From NCBI GenBank assembly GCA_002311315.1, contig DBZZ01000001.1:4989-35180 (forward strand): a stretch of 30,192 nucleotides of DNA, written 5' to 3'. The position numbers were made by a program, and so were the translations under genes. This document shows, piece after piece, positions 7,839 to 16,389 of the stretch. The notes under the pieces are model-generated. The model ran no database searches and was not told the origin of the DNA. It worked only from the letters and a program-made list of their open reading frames with translations. Numbering within the stretch: the stretch's first letter is position 1; every line of letters starts with the position of its first letter. The stretch comes from Methylococcaceae bacterium UBA1147 (GTDB lineage: Bacteria > Pseudomonadota > Gammaproteobacteria > Methylococcales > UBA1147).

Positions 7839-8169
7839 ATGAGCAAGAATACTGTTGTTGCACTGAAAGATCGAGAAACAATCCAGGACCCACTGACTAA
7901 GATGTTGAGAAATGGAGCTCAGCAGTCGAGGGAAGAGGTTTACCTCAGGACACGTCTCATCAACGCTGCTGAGTTCACAAGACGGTCAATACCTCAACTA
8001 CCTACCACAATCTTCTCAGCCCAAAGCCAAGCAGATGCTGCATGAGATCTGGCAGGCGGAGGCCAGGACCAGGGCGCAGTTTGTTGATGGCAACAAAACT
8101 TTGACCAGCCTGGAACAATTCAAGCTTCAAGGCCTTTGGATGTTCAACCGAAACTATGACGATCTCTAG
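7839..8169 (+). pseudogene. IS256-family transposase remnant, internally deleted and frameshifted
   Basis: The first 29 codons (MSKNTVVALKDRETIQDPLT then KMLRNGAQQ) match the usual N-terminus of IS256-type transposases, and AAGGAAG lies upstream as ribosome binding site. After about 7926 the match stops. From 7990 to about 8085, in the +1 frame, YLNYLPQSSQPKAKQMLHEI followed by WQAEARTRAQ matches the segment found past the middle of such transposases (KLPxxxQPKAKxxLxEIWxAETR). The central part, which should carry the DDE residues, is missing; a full enzyme has about 400 residues. No target duplication or end repeats were found. The assignment rests on remembered family patterns. Confidence 0.62.
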
Positions 8170-8365
8170 GCCGAAACAAGCTCACCATCTCGAGCCAACC
8201 TGATGCCCGCTCAGCTTAGCGATTAAACCTCGGAACTTCCTGGAAAGATGTCTGAGCTTATCTACTGGCAAATTCACAACGATCTGTAGCATCAAACCAT
8301 GAATGCCATTGCTCTAGAGGACACCAAAGGACCACAACGGGCGGATTACATGCCGCAGAATGATC

Positions 8366-9549
8366 CTAGTGGGTGGTCTGTTTCGAGTGGACGACAGGAA
8401 GTTCGCAAGCGGACAATGCCTCCCAATGATGGCAACCCGGGCATCGCCAATGCAGTTCGCTACCTGTAAATCCACACTGGACACACTTGTAGCTTGGATG
8501 ACAAAACACCAGTTGAGAAGAAATACCCGACAAGTCGTGCAGATACGGCTTGGCTTCCTTTTCGGGCAAATCGGCAATTAACACCAGGAGTTCATAAAGA
8601 CCCCGCAAGGAAGGCCGAACGCGAAGTGATCCCAGAACGAATCTCGATGCCGCCACAATCCCCTGTTTTTTCTGACCATTCCCGATACCAGGGGGTATGA
8701 TCTCGCCGCTTGGATGGTCAGCGTGCATTTGTCCGACCGCATCAATCAATTCCAAGATGTTTTCATTATCCTCGAAGCATTCTATCATCAGCTCCACCAC
8801 CTGCGTGTTGTACCTCGAATCTTCGGTTGGAATCGGCCTGAGGATGTTCAGGGCATCCTGGTAACGCTGCTCGGATATGGCCAATTGAGCTGAAAGTAGG
8901 GCCGCACGTGGACAAGGCCCTTCGCCAAGAGCCTTAACCAGCAAGCGGTTCGCAAGCACCGGATTATTAGCGGTAAGCGCCTCCTGAAGCATTTCACAAT
9001 AAAACTGGGAAATGGTTTCACCACGCCTGATTTTTCCGCTGGGTTTCAGTGCTTCAGTGCAATCAATTGCATTGAGCCAATCCTTTTCATGCTGGTAGAT
9101 CTGGAGCAATTGCTGAAGTGCCGAGTCACGACATGAAGGATCATTCTTTAAATCCATGAAGATAGCTTCGGCTCGGTCAAATAATCCTGCACGCATAAAA
9201 TCCATACCGAGTTCAAACACCGCTTTCCCGTGCTGTTCTTCGCTCAGCGAAGGATCGCCGAGCAGTGACTGATGAAGATCAATCGCCCGGCCGACTTCAC
9301 CAGAACATCTAAAAAGGTTGCCCAGGGCTATCCGGGATTCTGTAGACTTTTTGCCAGTATCATTGGTCTCGGTTGCCAGTTCGAGCGTAGATTGAACCTT
9401 CTCATTCAGACTGTAATTCAGGCCTTTGGCGCGGGCCCTATCAGAGCGTAACGCATCCGTACGATGGGGATTTTCCGATAATAACGAGAACCTGCCAACC
9501 AACCGGAAGCCGCTGCGACAGGGAGTAGAAACGCTATCAACTCAAGCAA
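8366..9549 (-). pseudogene. lapB: Lipopolysaccharide assembly protein B, frameshifted after the membrane anchor
   Basis: LapB (YciM) is an inner-membrane TPR protein that steers FtsH to degrade LpxC and so limits lipopolysaccharide synthesis. A TTG at 9547-9549 opens MLELIAFLLPVAAASGWLAG, nearly the same as E. coli MLELLFLLLPVAAAYGW. This frame stops at about 9418. The rest lies in the neighbouring frame: KGLNYSLNE, ALGNLFRCSGEVGRAIDLHQ, TPR repeats, then the rubredoxin-like zinc end CVQCGF...WRCPGCHHW. One extra base, for example in the AAAA near 9475, would join both into 394 residues (E. coli 389). The remaining long frame has only a TTG at 9502 and would lack the membrane helix. Position after ihfB and lapA is the conserved one. 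Real break or sequence error cannot be told apart here. Confidence 0.82.
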
Positions 9550-9610
9550 CGGAATACATCGAAAGAATGAAGAAAGTAATAACTGAAACGGAATATCGCA
9601 TCCTGGCATT

Positions 9611-9847
9611 CTACTGAAGTTGTTCCTTCAGGCGCTTATTCTTACCCTTGAACCTCAAAGCCTGAAGAAACCGCGCCGAATAAGCAGCGACTATAGTAGC
9701 CAGAAGTTCGACTGAAAGAGAGAGCCAAAGGCATCCCCCCCGAATTCCGATAAAAATAACTCTGTACCGGATCCAGACTCTGAGCGGAAAACACAAGAAC
9801 TGTACAAAAGACCAGAGCGACTAAGGTAAAAATAGAATCTGTTTCAC
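9611..9847 (-). pseudogene. lapA: Lipopolysaccharide assembly protein A, two compensating frame breaks
   Basis: A GTG at 9845-9847 with GGGGAGG 9 bases upstream opens MKQILFL and then meets a stop two codons on. The next frame continues with TLVALVFCTVLVFSAQSLDP and VQSYFYRNSGGMPLALS, which is the first membrane helix and loop of LapA. After the CT-rich stretch near 9717, the original frame resumes with VELLATIVAAYSARFLQALR and FKGKNKRLKEQLQ, the second helix and basic coiled end. One base lost in the T run near 9830 and one gained near 9717 would explain this; the sum is 78 codons. LapA is a small two-helix inner-membrane partner of LapB. The stop is 61 bases before the lapB start, the conserved pairing. 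Confidence 0.72.
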
Positions 9848-9977
9848 GGCTAATGACCTCCCCTTCGATCTACCGGACAGTTCTGTGCGTGATGCCATTG
9901 GGGTTCTTTTGGTCTTCCCGATAACCGGATCCCGGTTCCCCCTGACTTAAAAAGCCATCTGTATTTAACGGCCCGTC

Positions 9978-9983
9978 ATTATA
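9978..9983 (-). promoter_or_regulatory. Possible -10 box for lapAB
   Basis: A perfect TATAAT on the minus strand lies in the 214-base gap between ihfB and lapA. No good -35 box is correctly spaced; TTGACA at 10013-10018 is 29 bases away, too far for the same promoter. Confidence 0.25.
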
Positions 9984-10061
9984 ATCAATGACCCTTAGTT
10001 GCCAGAAAGTATTGTCAATCGGGGAAGGAATTTCAAATACCTACTTACAACGGCCAACCGA

Positions 10062-10367
10062 TCATGACACGATTTCGTATCTCTTTCGTGATTCGTCGGC
10101 CCGATTTCGCAGTTCCTTGCCCGGTTTGAAATGCGGCACATGCTTGGACGCCAGCGATACCGTATCGCCGGTTTTTGGATTACGACCAATCCTTGGAGGA
10201 TGATAATGCAATGAAAAACTGCCAAAACCCCTAATTTCGATCCTCTCGCCACTGGATAATGCTTGGCTCATATGTTCGAGTATAGCTTTCACAGCCAACT
10301 CGACATCTTTAAGAACAAGATGCCCTTGCTTGCTCGCAAGGGCATCGATCAACTCCGATTTAGTCAC
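10062..10367 (-). CDS. ihfB: Integration host factor subunit beta
   Basis: Half of the IHF heterodimer, which bends DNA sharply at specific sites and shapes the nucleoid. The 101 residues begin MTKSELIDALASKQG, aligning with E. coli MTKSELIERLATQQS. They contain GERIEIRGFGSFSLHYHPPR and GRNPKTGDTV, the beta-arm with the Arg-Asn-Pro tip that intercalates in the minor groove, then HFKPGKELRNR. The start is GTG (10365-10367) with GGAA 8-11 bases upstream. It follows rpsA after 53 bases, the conserved order. A perfect 8-pair hairpin lies within its first codons (10322-10343). Confidence 0.95.
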   Translation of the reverse strand: MTKSELIDALASKQGHLVLKDVELAVKAILEHMSQALSSGERIEIRGFGSFSLHYHPPRIGRNPKTGDTVSLASKHVPHFKPGKELRNRADESRKRYEIVS

Positions 10368-10420
10368 TTTTATTTCCGCATCAATTCAAAAACACACCAA
10401 CAAAACCAACTCACAGAGTT

Positions 10421-12091
10421 TTAACTACTCTCATCCATCTGTTCTTTGAAAATATCACCAAGGGTGGTTTTGCCTGCCGGTTGACTTGAATAATCCTTCA
10501 GTGCCGTAGACTCTTCCTCATGATGCTTGGCCTTGATTGAAAGGTTAACCATCTTATTCTTTTTATCGACACCGATAAACTTGGCCTCGACTTCTTCGCC
10601 CTCCTTGAGCAATGTGCGGGCGTCTTCTACCCGGTCCCTCTGAATCTCGGAAGCACGAATGAATCCATCGACGTTTTGTTCCAAGTTCACTGTTGCCCCT
10701 CTCGGCACAACTTCCTTGATCACACCCTTGACCAGAGCGCCCTTGTCGAGAGCTGCGATGTAATTCTGGAATGGGTCCTGTTCAAGCTGCTTGATCCCCA
10801 GAGAAATACGCTCGCGTTCGGAATCAATACCCAGGATGACCGACTCGACCTCATCCCCTCGTTTATAGTTCCGAATCGCTGCGTCGCCGTTGACCTGCCA
10901 GGAGATATCGGACAGATGAACCAAACCATCGATTCCTCCATCCAGACCGATGAATACACCAAAATCGGTAATGGACTTGATGGTTCCGGAAAGCCGATCC
11001 CCTTTCTTGTGAATGGCAGCAAACTCGTCCCATGGATTCGCCTTGCACTGCTTCATGCCCAGTGAAATTCGACGACGGTCCTCGTCGATGTCGAGAACCA
11101 TGATTTCCACCTCGTCACCCAGTTGCACTATACGAGACGGACTGACGTTCTTGTTGGTCCAGTCCATTTCGGAAACGTGAACCAGTCCTTCGACTCCCTC
11201 CTCGATTTCTACGAAGCATCCATAATCCGTAAGGTTGTTGACCTTTCCGAACAGGCGGCTTCCCTTCGGATAACGTCGTGCAATATTTTGCCAGGGATCC
11301 TCACCCAACTGTTTCATACCCAGAGAAACGCGGTTTTTTTCCTTGTCGAATTTGAGAATCTTGATCTGAATTTCCTGACCGATTTCGACGCACTCGGATG
11401 GATGCCGAACCCTTCTCCAGGCCATATCGGTAATATGGAGAAGCCCGTCAATGCCGCCAAGGTCGATGAATGCACCATAATCGGTGAGATTCTTGACGAT
11501 TCCGTTAACAACCACCCCATCCTCTAGGGACGCGAGCAACGCCTCTCGCTCAGCGCTGTACTCTTTCTCGACAACTGCCCGTCTGGAAAGAACAACGTTA
11601 TTACGTTTCTGATCGATCTTGATCACTTTGAATTCGAGATCACGCCCCTCGAGGAATGCCGTATCGCGAACGGGTCTGACGTCAACCAGGGAACCCGGCA
11701 GGAAAGCCCGCAATGCTCCGACCGCCACAGTAAAACCACCGCGCACCTTACCGGTCAGTCGGCCCTGAATCGTATCACCATTTTCGAATGCATCCTCCAG
11801 CTCCTGCCATGCCTTGTTTTTCTTGGCCCTGTCTCTGGACAGCAGGGTCGCACCCAGACCGTCTTCGATCATATCCAGAGCAACTTCCACTTCATCGCCG
11901 ACCTCGACTTCGAGGTTGCCGGCAGCATCGAGGAATTGCCATTTGGGAATCACGCCTTCGGATTTCAGCCCGGCGCTAACCACAACAGCCTCCGGCCCGA
12001 TATCAATAACGGTTCCCGATAAAATCGATCCAGCACGCATTTCCATCTGCGCCAGGCTTTCTTCAAACATTTCGGCAAAGTTTTCGGTCAT
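10421..12091 (-). CDS. rpsA: 30S ribosomal protein S1 (bS1)
   Basis: S1 binds mRNA and helps the 30S subunit unfold and engage structured messages. The 556 residues (E. coli 557) carry six S1 repeats, recognisable by recurring GTV, GLLHITDMAW, GLVHVSEMDW, GLVHLSDISW and SLGxKQL blocks. I start at the ATG at 12089-12091 (MTENFAEMFEESLAQMEMR, matching E. coli MTESFAQLFEESLKEIETR); a frame extension upstream is not part of the family. The ribosome binding site is weak (AAGAG close to the ATG), which is usual for rpsA, whose start is recognised through leader structure. A terminator-like hairpin and a second hairpin separate it from cmk. Confidence 0.96.
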   Translation of the reverse strand: MTENFAEMFEESLAQMEMRAGSILSGTVIDIGPEAVVVSAGLKSEGVIPKWQFLDAAGNLEVEVGDEVEVALDMIEDGLGATLLSRDRAKKNKAWQELEDAFENGDTIQGRLTGKVRGGFTVAVGALRAFLPGSLVDVRPVRDTAFLEGRDLEFKVIKIDQKRNNVVLSRRAVVEKEYSAEREALLASLEDGVVVNGIVKNLTDYGAFIDLGGIDGLLHITDMAWRRVRHPSECVEIGQEIQIKILKFDKEKNRVSLGMKQLGEDPWQNIARRYPKGSRLFGKVNNLTDYGCFVEIEEGVEGLVHVSEMDWTNKNVSPSRIVQLGDEVEIMVLDIDEDRRRISLGMKQCKANPWDEFAAIHKKGDRLSGTIKSITDFGVFIGLDGGIDGLVHLSDISWQVNGDAAIRNYKRGDEVESVILGIDSERERISLGIKQLEQDPFQNYIAALDKGALVKGVIKEVVPRGATVNLEQNVDGFIRASEIQRDRVEDARTLLKEGEEVEAKFIGVDKKNKMVNLSIKAKHHEEESTALKDYSSQPAGKTTLGDIFKEQMDESS

Positions 12092-12111
12092 ATCTCTTAT
12101 ACGTTCCCAAT

Positions 12112-12130
12112 CCGTTACCACAACTAACGG
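12112..12130 (-). promoter_or_regulatory. rpsA leader hairpin
   Basis: On the minus strand CCGTTA and TAACGG pair perfectly around GTTGTGG, 20 bases before the rpsA ATG. In E. coli the rpsA leader folds into hairpins that S1 itself recognises to control its synthesis; this element has the right place, but the function here is inferred. Confidence 0.4.
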
Positions 12131-12136
12131 ACCCCT

Positions 12137-12180
12137 AAAAAAATTAAAAATACCTGCCGATCTCTCAGAAGGGAGACGGC
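12137..12180 (-). terminator. Terminator or attenuator between cmk and rpsA
   Basis: On the minus strand GCCG-TCTC and GAGA-(T)-CGGC form an 8-pair stem with one bulged base and an 8-base loop. After AGGTA it is followed by two T runs (5 and 7). The stem begins 21 bases after the cmk stop. It would reduce cmk read-through into rpsA. Confidence 0.55.
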
Positions 12181-12201
12181 AACCCTAATCGTCTTGACCG
12201 G

Positions 12202-12870
12202 TCAATCAGCTAGTATTAGATTAGTTATCCGCTCGACGACCTGATCAATAGTTATTCTGGAAGAGTCAACCGGAATCGCATCCTCAGCCCTGACTAGAGG
12301 TGCCGCCTTGCGATTCTGATCACGCTGATCTCTTCTCAAAAGCTCATCGATAATCTTATCAAGATTAACATTCATTCCTTTTTCTTTCAACTGCTTATAT
12401 CTTCTTTCACCCCTGACTTTAGCGCTGGCCGTCAAAAAGAACTTGAACGGGGCATCGGGAAACACAACAGTCCCCATATCACGGCCATCCGCGACCAGCC
12501 CTGGGAGCCGTCGAAAGTCCCGCTGCTTTTGCAAAAGAACCTCACGAACGCTAGCTATCGCGGCGATCCGGGACGCCTGGTTTCCGCATGCCTCGCTCTG
12601 AAGGCCTGCCGAAATATCCCGCCCTGACAACAGCACTGCAAACTGAGCTTCAAACTCGAAGCGCAGATCCAGCTCCCTTGCCGCAGTTCTTACAGAAACC
12701 TCGTCATCGGCAGAAATACCGAGATTGATCGTTTCCACCGCTAACGCCCGGTAGATAGCACCGCTATCCAGGTAATGCCAACCGAGCCGCTTTGCAATGA
12801 TCCTACTGATTGTCCCCTTCCCCGCTCCGCTTGGACCATCCAGGGTGATCACCGGAATATTGGCATTCAT
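12202..12870 (-). CDS. cmk: Cytidylate kinase
   Basis: Phosphorylates CMP and dCMP with ATP in pyrimidine salvage. The 222 residues start with the P-loop in ITLDGPSGAGKGT (about residues 8-20), then WHYLDSGAIYRALA for CMP binding, GRDISAGLQSEACGNQASRIA, and VADGRDMGTVVFPDAPFKFF with the Asp-Arg-Asp type contacts, ending with the RDQRDQNRKAAPL lid. The ATG overlaps the aroA stop by four bases (ATGA), so the two are translationally coupled. It lies between aroA and rpsA, the common gammaproteobacterial order. Confidence 0.96.
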   Translation of the reverse strand: MNANIPVITLDGPSGAGKGTISRIIAKRLGWHYLDSGAIYRALAVETINLGISADDEVSVRTAARELDLRFEFEAQFAVLLSGRDISAGLQSEACGNQASRIAAIASVREVLLQKQRDFRRLPGLVADGRDMGTVVFPDAPFKFFLTASAKVRGERRYKQLKEKGMNVNLDKIIDELLRRDQRDQNRKAAPLVRAEDAIPVDSSRITIDQVVERITNLILAD

Positions 12871-14186
12871 TGCTCATCCACCTCGGCTGTGATCTGCAAA
12901 CCCAGAGACCGCGCCATTTCCTGGAAGCCCGGAAACGAGGTATCAACATTCTTGCAATCGGTAATCTTTATTTCTCCCCTAGCTCGCAGAGCAACCATTG
13001 CAAATGCCATCGCCACCCTGTGATCACCTCTTGAATCGATGGTCCCGCCACCGGGAGGCCCTCCATGAATGACCATGCCATCATCGGTTGCAACTGCATC
13101 CACCCCCAATTCAAGCAATCCGTCCAGCATCACCTGGATACGATCGCTCTCTTTGACCCTGAGTTCCCTGGCTCCGGTCAGGACGGTTTCACCTTCGGCA
13201 CAAGCAGCCGCAATAAAAATAGCCGGGAATTCATCAATGGCAACCGGCACATATTGCTCGGGAATCCGAATCCCTTTGAGGAATGCGCTCCTTACACGGA
13301 TATCAGCCACCGGTTCGCCCCCCGCCTGGCGCAGATTTTCCGTTTCGATCCGCGCTCCCATCAGATTCAGGATATCGATCACCCCCGCCCGGGTAGGATT
13401 GACCCCAACTTGTTCCAGGGTAATATCCGAACTCTCGGCAATCGACGCACCGACCATGAAAAAGGCAGCTGATGAAATATCAGCCGGAATATCAATGTCG
13501 GTTCCCAGCAGCGAACCGCCTCCTCTCAGGGAAACCCGATTGCCCTTCCGCTCCACCGGATACGAAAACCCTTGCAGCATTCGTTCCGTGTGATCGCGTG
13601 TAATCCCGGGTTCAACAACACTGGTGGTTCCCGTAGCGTACAAACCAGCCAGCAGTAGACACGATTTAACCTGAGCACTGGCGATCCGGAGCTCGTGCCT
13701 GACACCTTCGAGATACGGATTGCCATGAATAATCAGCGGTGCTGTGCCCCCAGAGGTGGTTTCGATACCCCCTCCCATCAGCGCCAGGGGTTCCGTCACC
13801 CGGCCCATCGGTCGCCTCGACAGTGATGCATCACCAACCAGGCAACTATCAAACTCCTGGCCGGCAAGCAAACCGCAAAGAATCCGCATGGAAGTACCCG
13901 AGTTTCCGAGATCCATCGATTCCTCAGGGCCTTTTAGTCCGTGGAATCCTCTACCGTTAATTCTAAGCTCTCCGTTCCGGGGGGCAGAGATTTCAACGCC
14001 CATCGATCGAAACGCGTTCAGGGTTGCAATATTGTCATCACCTTCCAGCAACCCCTTCACACGAGTCAGCCCTTCGGCAATCGATCCCAGCATGATTGCG
14101 CGATGCGAGATCGATTTATCCCCCGGAACCCGGCATCTCCCCTTAAGAGACCCGCCGGGTTGGAGATGAAAATTGATTGATGTCAT
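12867..14186 (-). CDS. aroA: 3-phosphoshikimate 1-carboxyvinyltransferase (EPSP synthase)
   Basis: Joins shikimate 3-phosphate and phosphoenolpyruvate in the sixth shikimate step. The 439 residues show VPGDKSISHRA (about 20-30), MDLGNSGTSMRILCGLLAG, GDASLSRRPMGRV, ASAQVKS, EPGITRDHTERMLQGF, VNPTRAGV, RVKESDR and GDHRVAMAFA. The R-x-H-x-E, S-A-Q-x-K and N-x-T-R motifs are those used to define class II enzymes, although the active-site glycine of GNSGT is kept. That leaning is from memory of the motifs. The gene follows tyrA and is coupled to cmk by a 4-base overlap. Confidence 0.95.
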   Translation of the reverse strand: MTSINFHLQPGGSLKGRCRVPGDKSISHRAIMLGSIAEGLTRVKGLLEGDDNIATLNAFRSMGVEISAPRNGELRINGRGFHGLKGPEESMDLGNSGTSMRILCGLLAGQEFDSCLVGDASLSRRPMGRVTEPLALMGGGIETTSGGTAPLIIHGNPYLEGVRHELRIASAQVKSCLLLAGLYATGTTSVVEPGITRDHTERMLQGFSYPVERKGNRVSLRGGGSLLGTDIDIPADISSAAFFMVGASIAESSDITLEQVGVNPTRAGVIDILNLMGARIETENLRQAGGEPVADIRVRSAFLKGIRIPEQYVPVAIDEFPAIFIAAACAEGETVLTGARELRVKESDRIQVMLDGLLELGVDAVATDDGMVIHGGPPGGGTIDSRGDHRVAMAFAMVALRARGEIKITDCKNVDTSFPGFQEMARSLGLQITAEVDEQ

Positions 14187-14217
14187 TAGGTCTGAAGATA
14201 TGAAAACATGCTACGTT

Positions 14218-14240
14218 CTCTCCCGTACTGCAGGGGAGAG
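14218..14240. other. Hairpin upstream of aroA
   Basis: CTCTCCC (14218-14224) and GGGAGAG (14234-14240) pair perfectly over 9 bases. There is no T run on either side. It lies 31 bases before the aroA ATG and may structure its leader. Confidence 0.4.
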
Positions 14241-14294
14241 CACCGGCGGAGGTAGAGTAAAACAATCAGGCCCGATAGATTAGCCTGCTGGAAA

Positions 14295-14311
14295 ACCGGC
14301 ATGTAGCCGGT
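14295..14311 (-). terminator. Weak terminator-like hairpin after tyrA
   Basis: On the minus strand ACCGGC and GCCGGT pair perfectly around TACAT, then TTTCC follows. It begins 45 bases past the tyrA stop. The short T run makes it a weak signal. Confidence 0.4.
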
Positions 14312-14356
14312 AAGCGCAATGATCCTGACAAGTCCGTTGCCTGGGATCCGTGCATC

Positions 14357-15229
14357 TTAATCGACGTCGAAACGCTCAAGGAACCGTTGCCGTGTATCCC
14401 TTGCAAACTGAAAACTGTTGAGCAACTTGTCCCTTTCGCAGTTCTCGAGCATCTCGTTGATCCTGCTCAATTCATCCTTGAAGCCTTCAATAAGGCTCAT
14501 CAGTTCCTTTCGGTTCCCCATGCAGATATCCAGCCACATCCGGGGATTGCTCGAAGCGATACGGGTAAAATCGCGGAATCCGCCGGCAGCATACTTGAGT
14601 ATTTCGTCCTGTTCGTCCTTCCTACCCAGCATGTCGACCAGAGCAAAAGCCACGATGTGCGGAAGATGGCTTGTCGCAGCAAATATTTGATCATGATGAT
14701 GAGCTTCCATGATCGATACCATAGCCCCGATTTGTTCCCACAGATCCCGTACGTCCTGCAAGGGTCCAGCGCTGGTCTCGGCACAAGGAGTCAGAATGAC
14801 ACGCTTCGCCTGATACAGATCCGCCCTGGCCGCCCCGATTCCGCTTTTTTCACTGCCGGCAATCGGGTGGCCAGCAATAAAATTCGAAGGCACTGACCCA
14901 AAAACGTGTTTGGCTGCTTCGACCACGTTTTCCTTGGTACTCCCGACATCGGTATATACAGTCGATGAAGACCATCGCGGTTTCAGAAGTTCGAATAGTC
15001 GCTGCATACCCCCCACGGGGGTTGCCAACATCACAACGTCAAAATTTCCCCGAAGATCCGTGACATCTTCAAAACCGCCATTAATCACGCCCCTCTGTTG
15101 CGCTTCGCGAAGGTTTTCCGAATCCTGATCAACCCCGATAATTTCAGCAAAAAGACCTTTTTGACGAGCCGCCAGGGCGACTGACCCACCGATCAGTCCC
15201 ACCCCGATAATGCACAGTCGTCCCGACAC
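14357..15229 (-). CDS. tyrA: Prephenate dehydrogenase
   Basis: Oxidises and decarboxylates prephenate (or arogenate) with NAD(P)+ on the way to tyrosine. I read 290 residues from a GTG at 15227-15229, giving MSGRLCIIGVGLIGGSVALA, the normal start with the GxGxxG nucleotide fold. GHPIAGSEKSG carries the catalytic His. The GTG lies one base after the hisC stop with AAAGG upstream. An ATG at 15268 inside hisC would add 13 residues not seen in the family. It is part of the pheA-hisC-tyrA-aroA run; no fusion with aroA is present, unlike in some pseudomonads. Confidence 0.92.
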   Translation of the reverse strand: MSGRLCIIGVGLIGGSVALAARQKGLFAEIIGVDQDSENLREAQQRGVINGGFEDVTDLRGNFDVVMLATPVGGMQRLFELLKPRWSSSTVYTDVGSTKENVVEAAKHVFGSVPSNFIAGHPIAGSEKSGIGAARADLYQAKRVILTPCAETSAGPLQDVRDLWEQIGAMVSIMEAHHHDQIFAATSHLPHIVAFALVDMLGRKDEQDEILKYAAGGFRDFTRIASSNPRMWLDICMGNRKELMSLIEGFKDELSRINEMLENCERDKLLNSFQFARDTRQRFLERFDVD

Positions 15230-15230
15230 C

Positions 15231-16343
15231 TCAGAGAACCTTTCGAAGCTCGGCCAGGAACCGTTCATTTTCACGACGGGCTCCCACGGTAACGCGGATG
15301 TGATTCGGCATCTGGTATCCCGAAAGCGGTCGGACAATCACTCCCTGCTTGAGCAAATCGGCGAAAACCTCGGCGCCACTACGCTGAACGTCGACGCAGA
15401 CAAAGTTGCCCACCGAGGGAATAACTTTCAGTCGCATCTCGGTAAGGCCTTCGGCAAGAAAGCAAAGCCCTTCAGCATTGACCTTCCGTGACGCCTGAAT
15501 ATGATTCTCATCGGCAAGGGCAGTCAGCGCCGCATCGAGCGCCAATGAATTGGTGTTGAACGGCTGGCGCACCCGATTTAGAAGGTCGGCGACCCGAACA
15601 CCTGAAACCCCGTAACCGATCCGCAACCCGGCAAGCCCGAAAGCCTTCGAAAAAGTCCTTGTCACAATCAGGTTCGGAAACCGCTCCACCCACTCCATGG
15701 CGTTTGGAAAATCTTCCTTTTCCACGTATTCGAAGTAGGCTTCGTCAACTACGCAGATTGCCTCCTCAGGCAACGATGCGACAAAGCCCGATAGGCTATC
15801 AGTCGAAAGATAAGTTCCCGTAGGATTGTTGGGATTGGCAACAAAGATAACCCGAGTCTTGTCGTTAACCAGGCTATACATCGCCTCGAGATCATGGCCA
15901 TACGGCATTTCGCTGCTCGGCTCAAGGGCGCTGGCAATTCGGGAGGTTGCCCCAGTCGCCTGAACGAAGATCGGATACATGGCGAAGGCAAATTCGGAAA
16001 ATACCGCTTCCGAACCCGTGGTCAGAAACGTCCTGGCGATGATTTCAAGAACGTCACTGGAACCGTTGCCAAGCGTAATCTGCGAGGGCTGAACTGCCAT
16101 GCGCCTTGCCAATTCTGCTTTCAGTTCGGTGCCGTTACCATCCGGATAGCGGGATAGGTTTGTACAGCGCTGCTGAATCTGCCTAATGACTTCAGGACTT
16201 GGCCCTAGCGGATTTTCATTGGACGCCAGTTTGACGATATTCGACAACCCCAGTTGTCGTTCGAGTTCCGATTCGGGTTTGCCCGGCTGATAAGGATCCA
16301 GCCCCTGGACTCCAGGGACCGCGAGATGCTGAAATTCGTTCAT
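15231..16343 (-). CDS. hisC: Histidinol-phosphate / aromatic aminotransferase
   Basis: A class II pyridoxal-phosphate aminotransferase of 370 residues. Visible are KLASNENPLGPSP (38-50), the N-terminal RYPDGNG, ANPNNPTGTY (169-178), VVDEAYFEY, the Schiff-base lysine K233 in TFSKAFGLAGLRIGYG, and RVTVG near the end. In this cluster the enzyme usually serves as the hisC2 copy acting on aromatic substrates such as phenylpyruvate or prephenate, besides histidinol phosphate; the sequence alone does not settle substrate choice. The ATG follows pheA by 46 bases, and the stop lies one base from tyrA. Confidence 0.92.
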   Translation of the reverse strand: MNEFQHLAVPGVQGLDPYQPGKPESELERQLGLSNIVKLASNENPLGPSPEVIRQIQQRCTNLSRYPDGNGTELKAELARRMAVQPSQITLGNGSSDVLEIIARTFLTTGSEAVFSEFAFAMYPIFVQATGATSRIASALEPSSEMPYGHDLEAMYSLVNDKTRVIFVANPNNPTGTYLSTDSLSGFVASLPEEAICVVDEAYFEYVEKEDFPNAMEWVERFPNLIVTRTFSKAFGLAGLRIGYGVSGVRVADLLNRVRQPFNTNSLALDAALTALADENHIQASRKVNAEGLCFLAEGLTEMRLKVIPSVGNFVCVDVQRSGAEVFADLLKQGVIVRPLSGYQMPNHIRVTVGARRENERFLAELRKVL

Positions 16344-16389
16344 GCCTTTGGTTTTCTATTTTGACCCTCAGGGACCCCGGTTCGCAAGT

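Noticed and set aside
7634..7900. Plus-strand frame overlapping the start of the transposase remnant
   Set aside because: No similarity, no ribosome binding site, and it runs through the transposase N-terminus in another frame.
9611..9847. Programmed ribosomal frameshifting in lapA
   Set aside because: Two shifts in opposite directions without slippery heptamers or a downstream structure make error or decay simpler.
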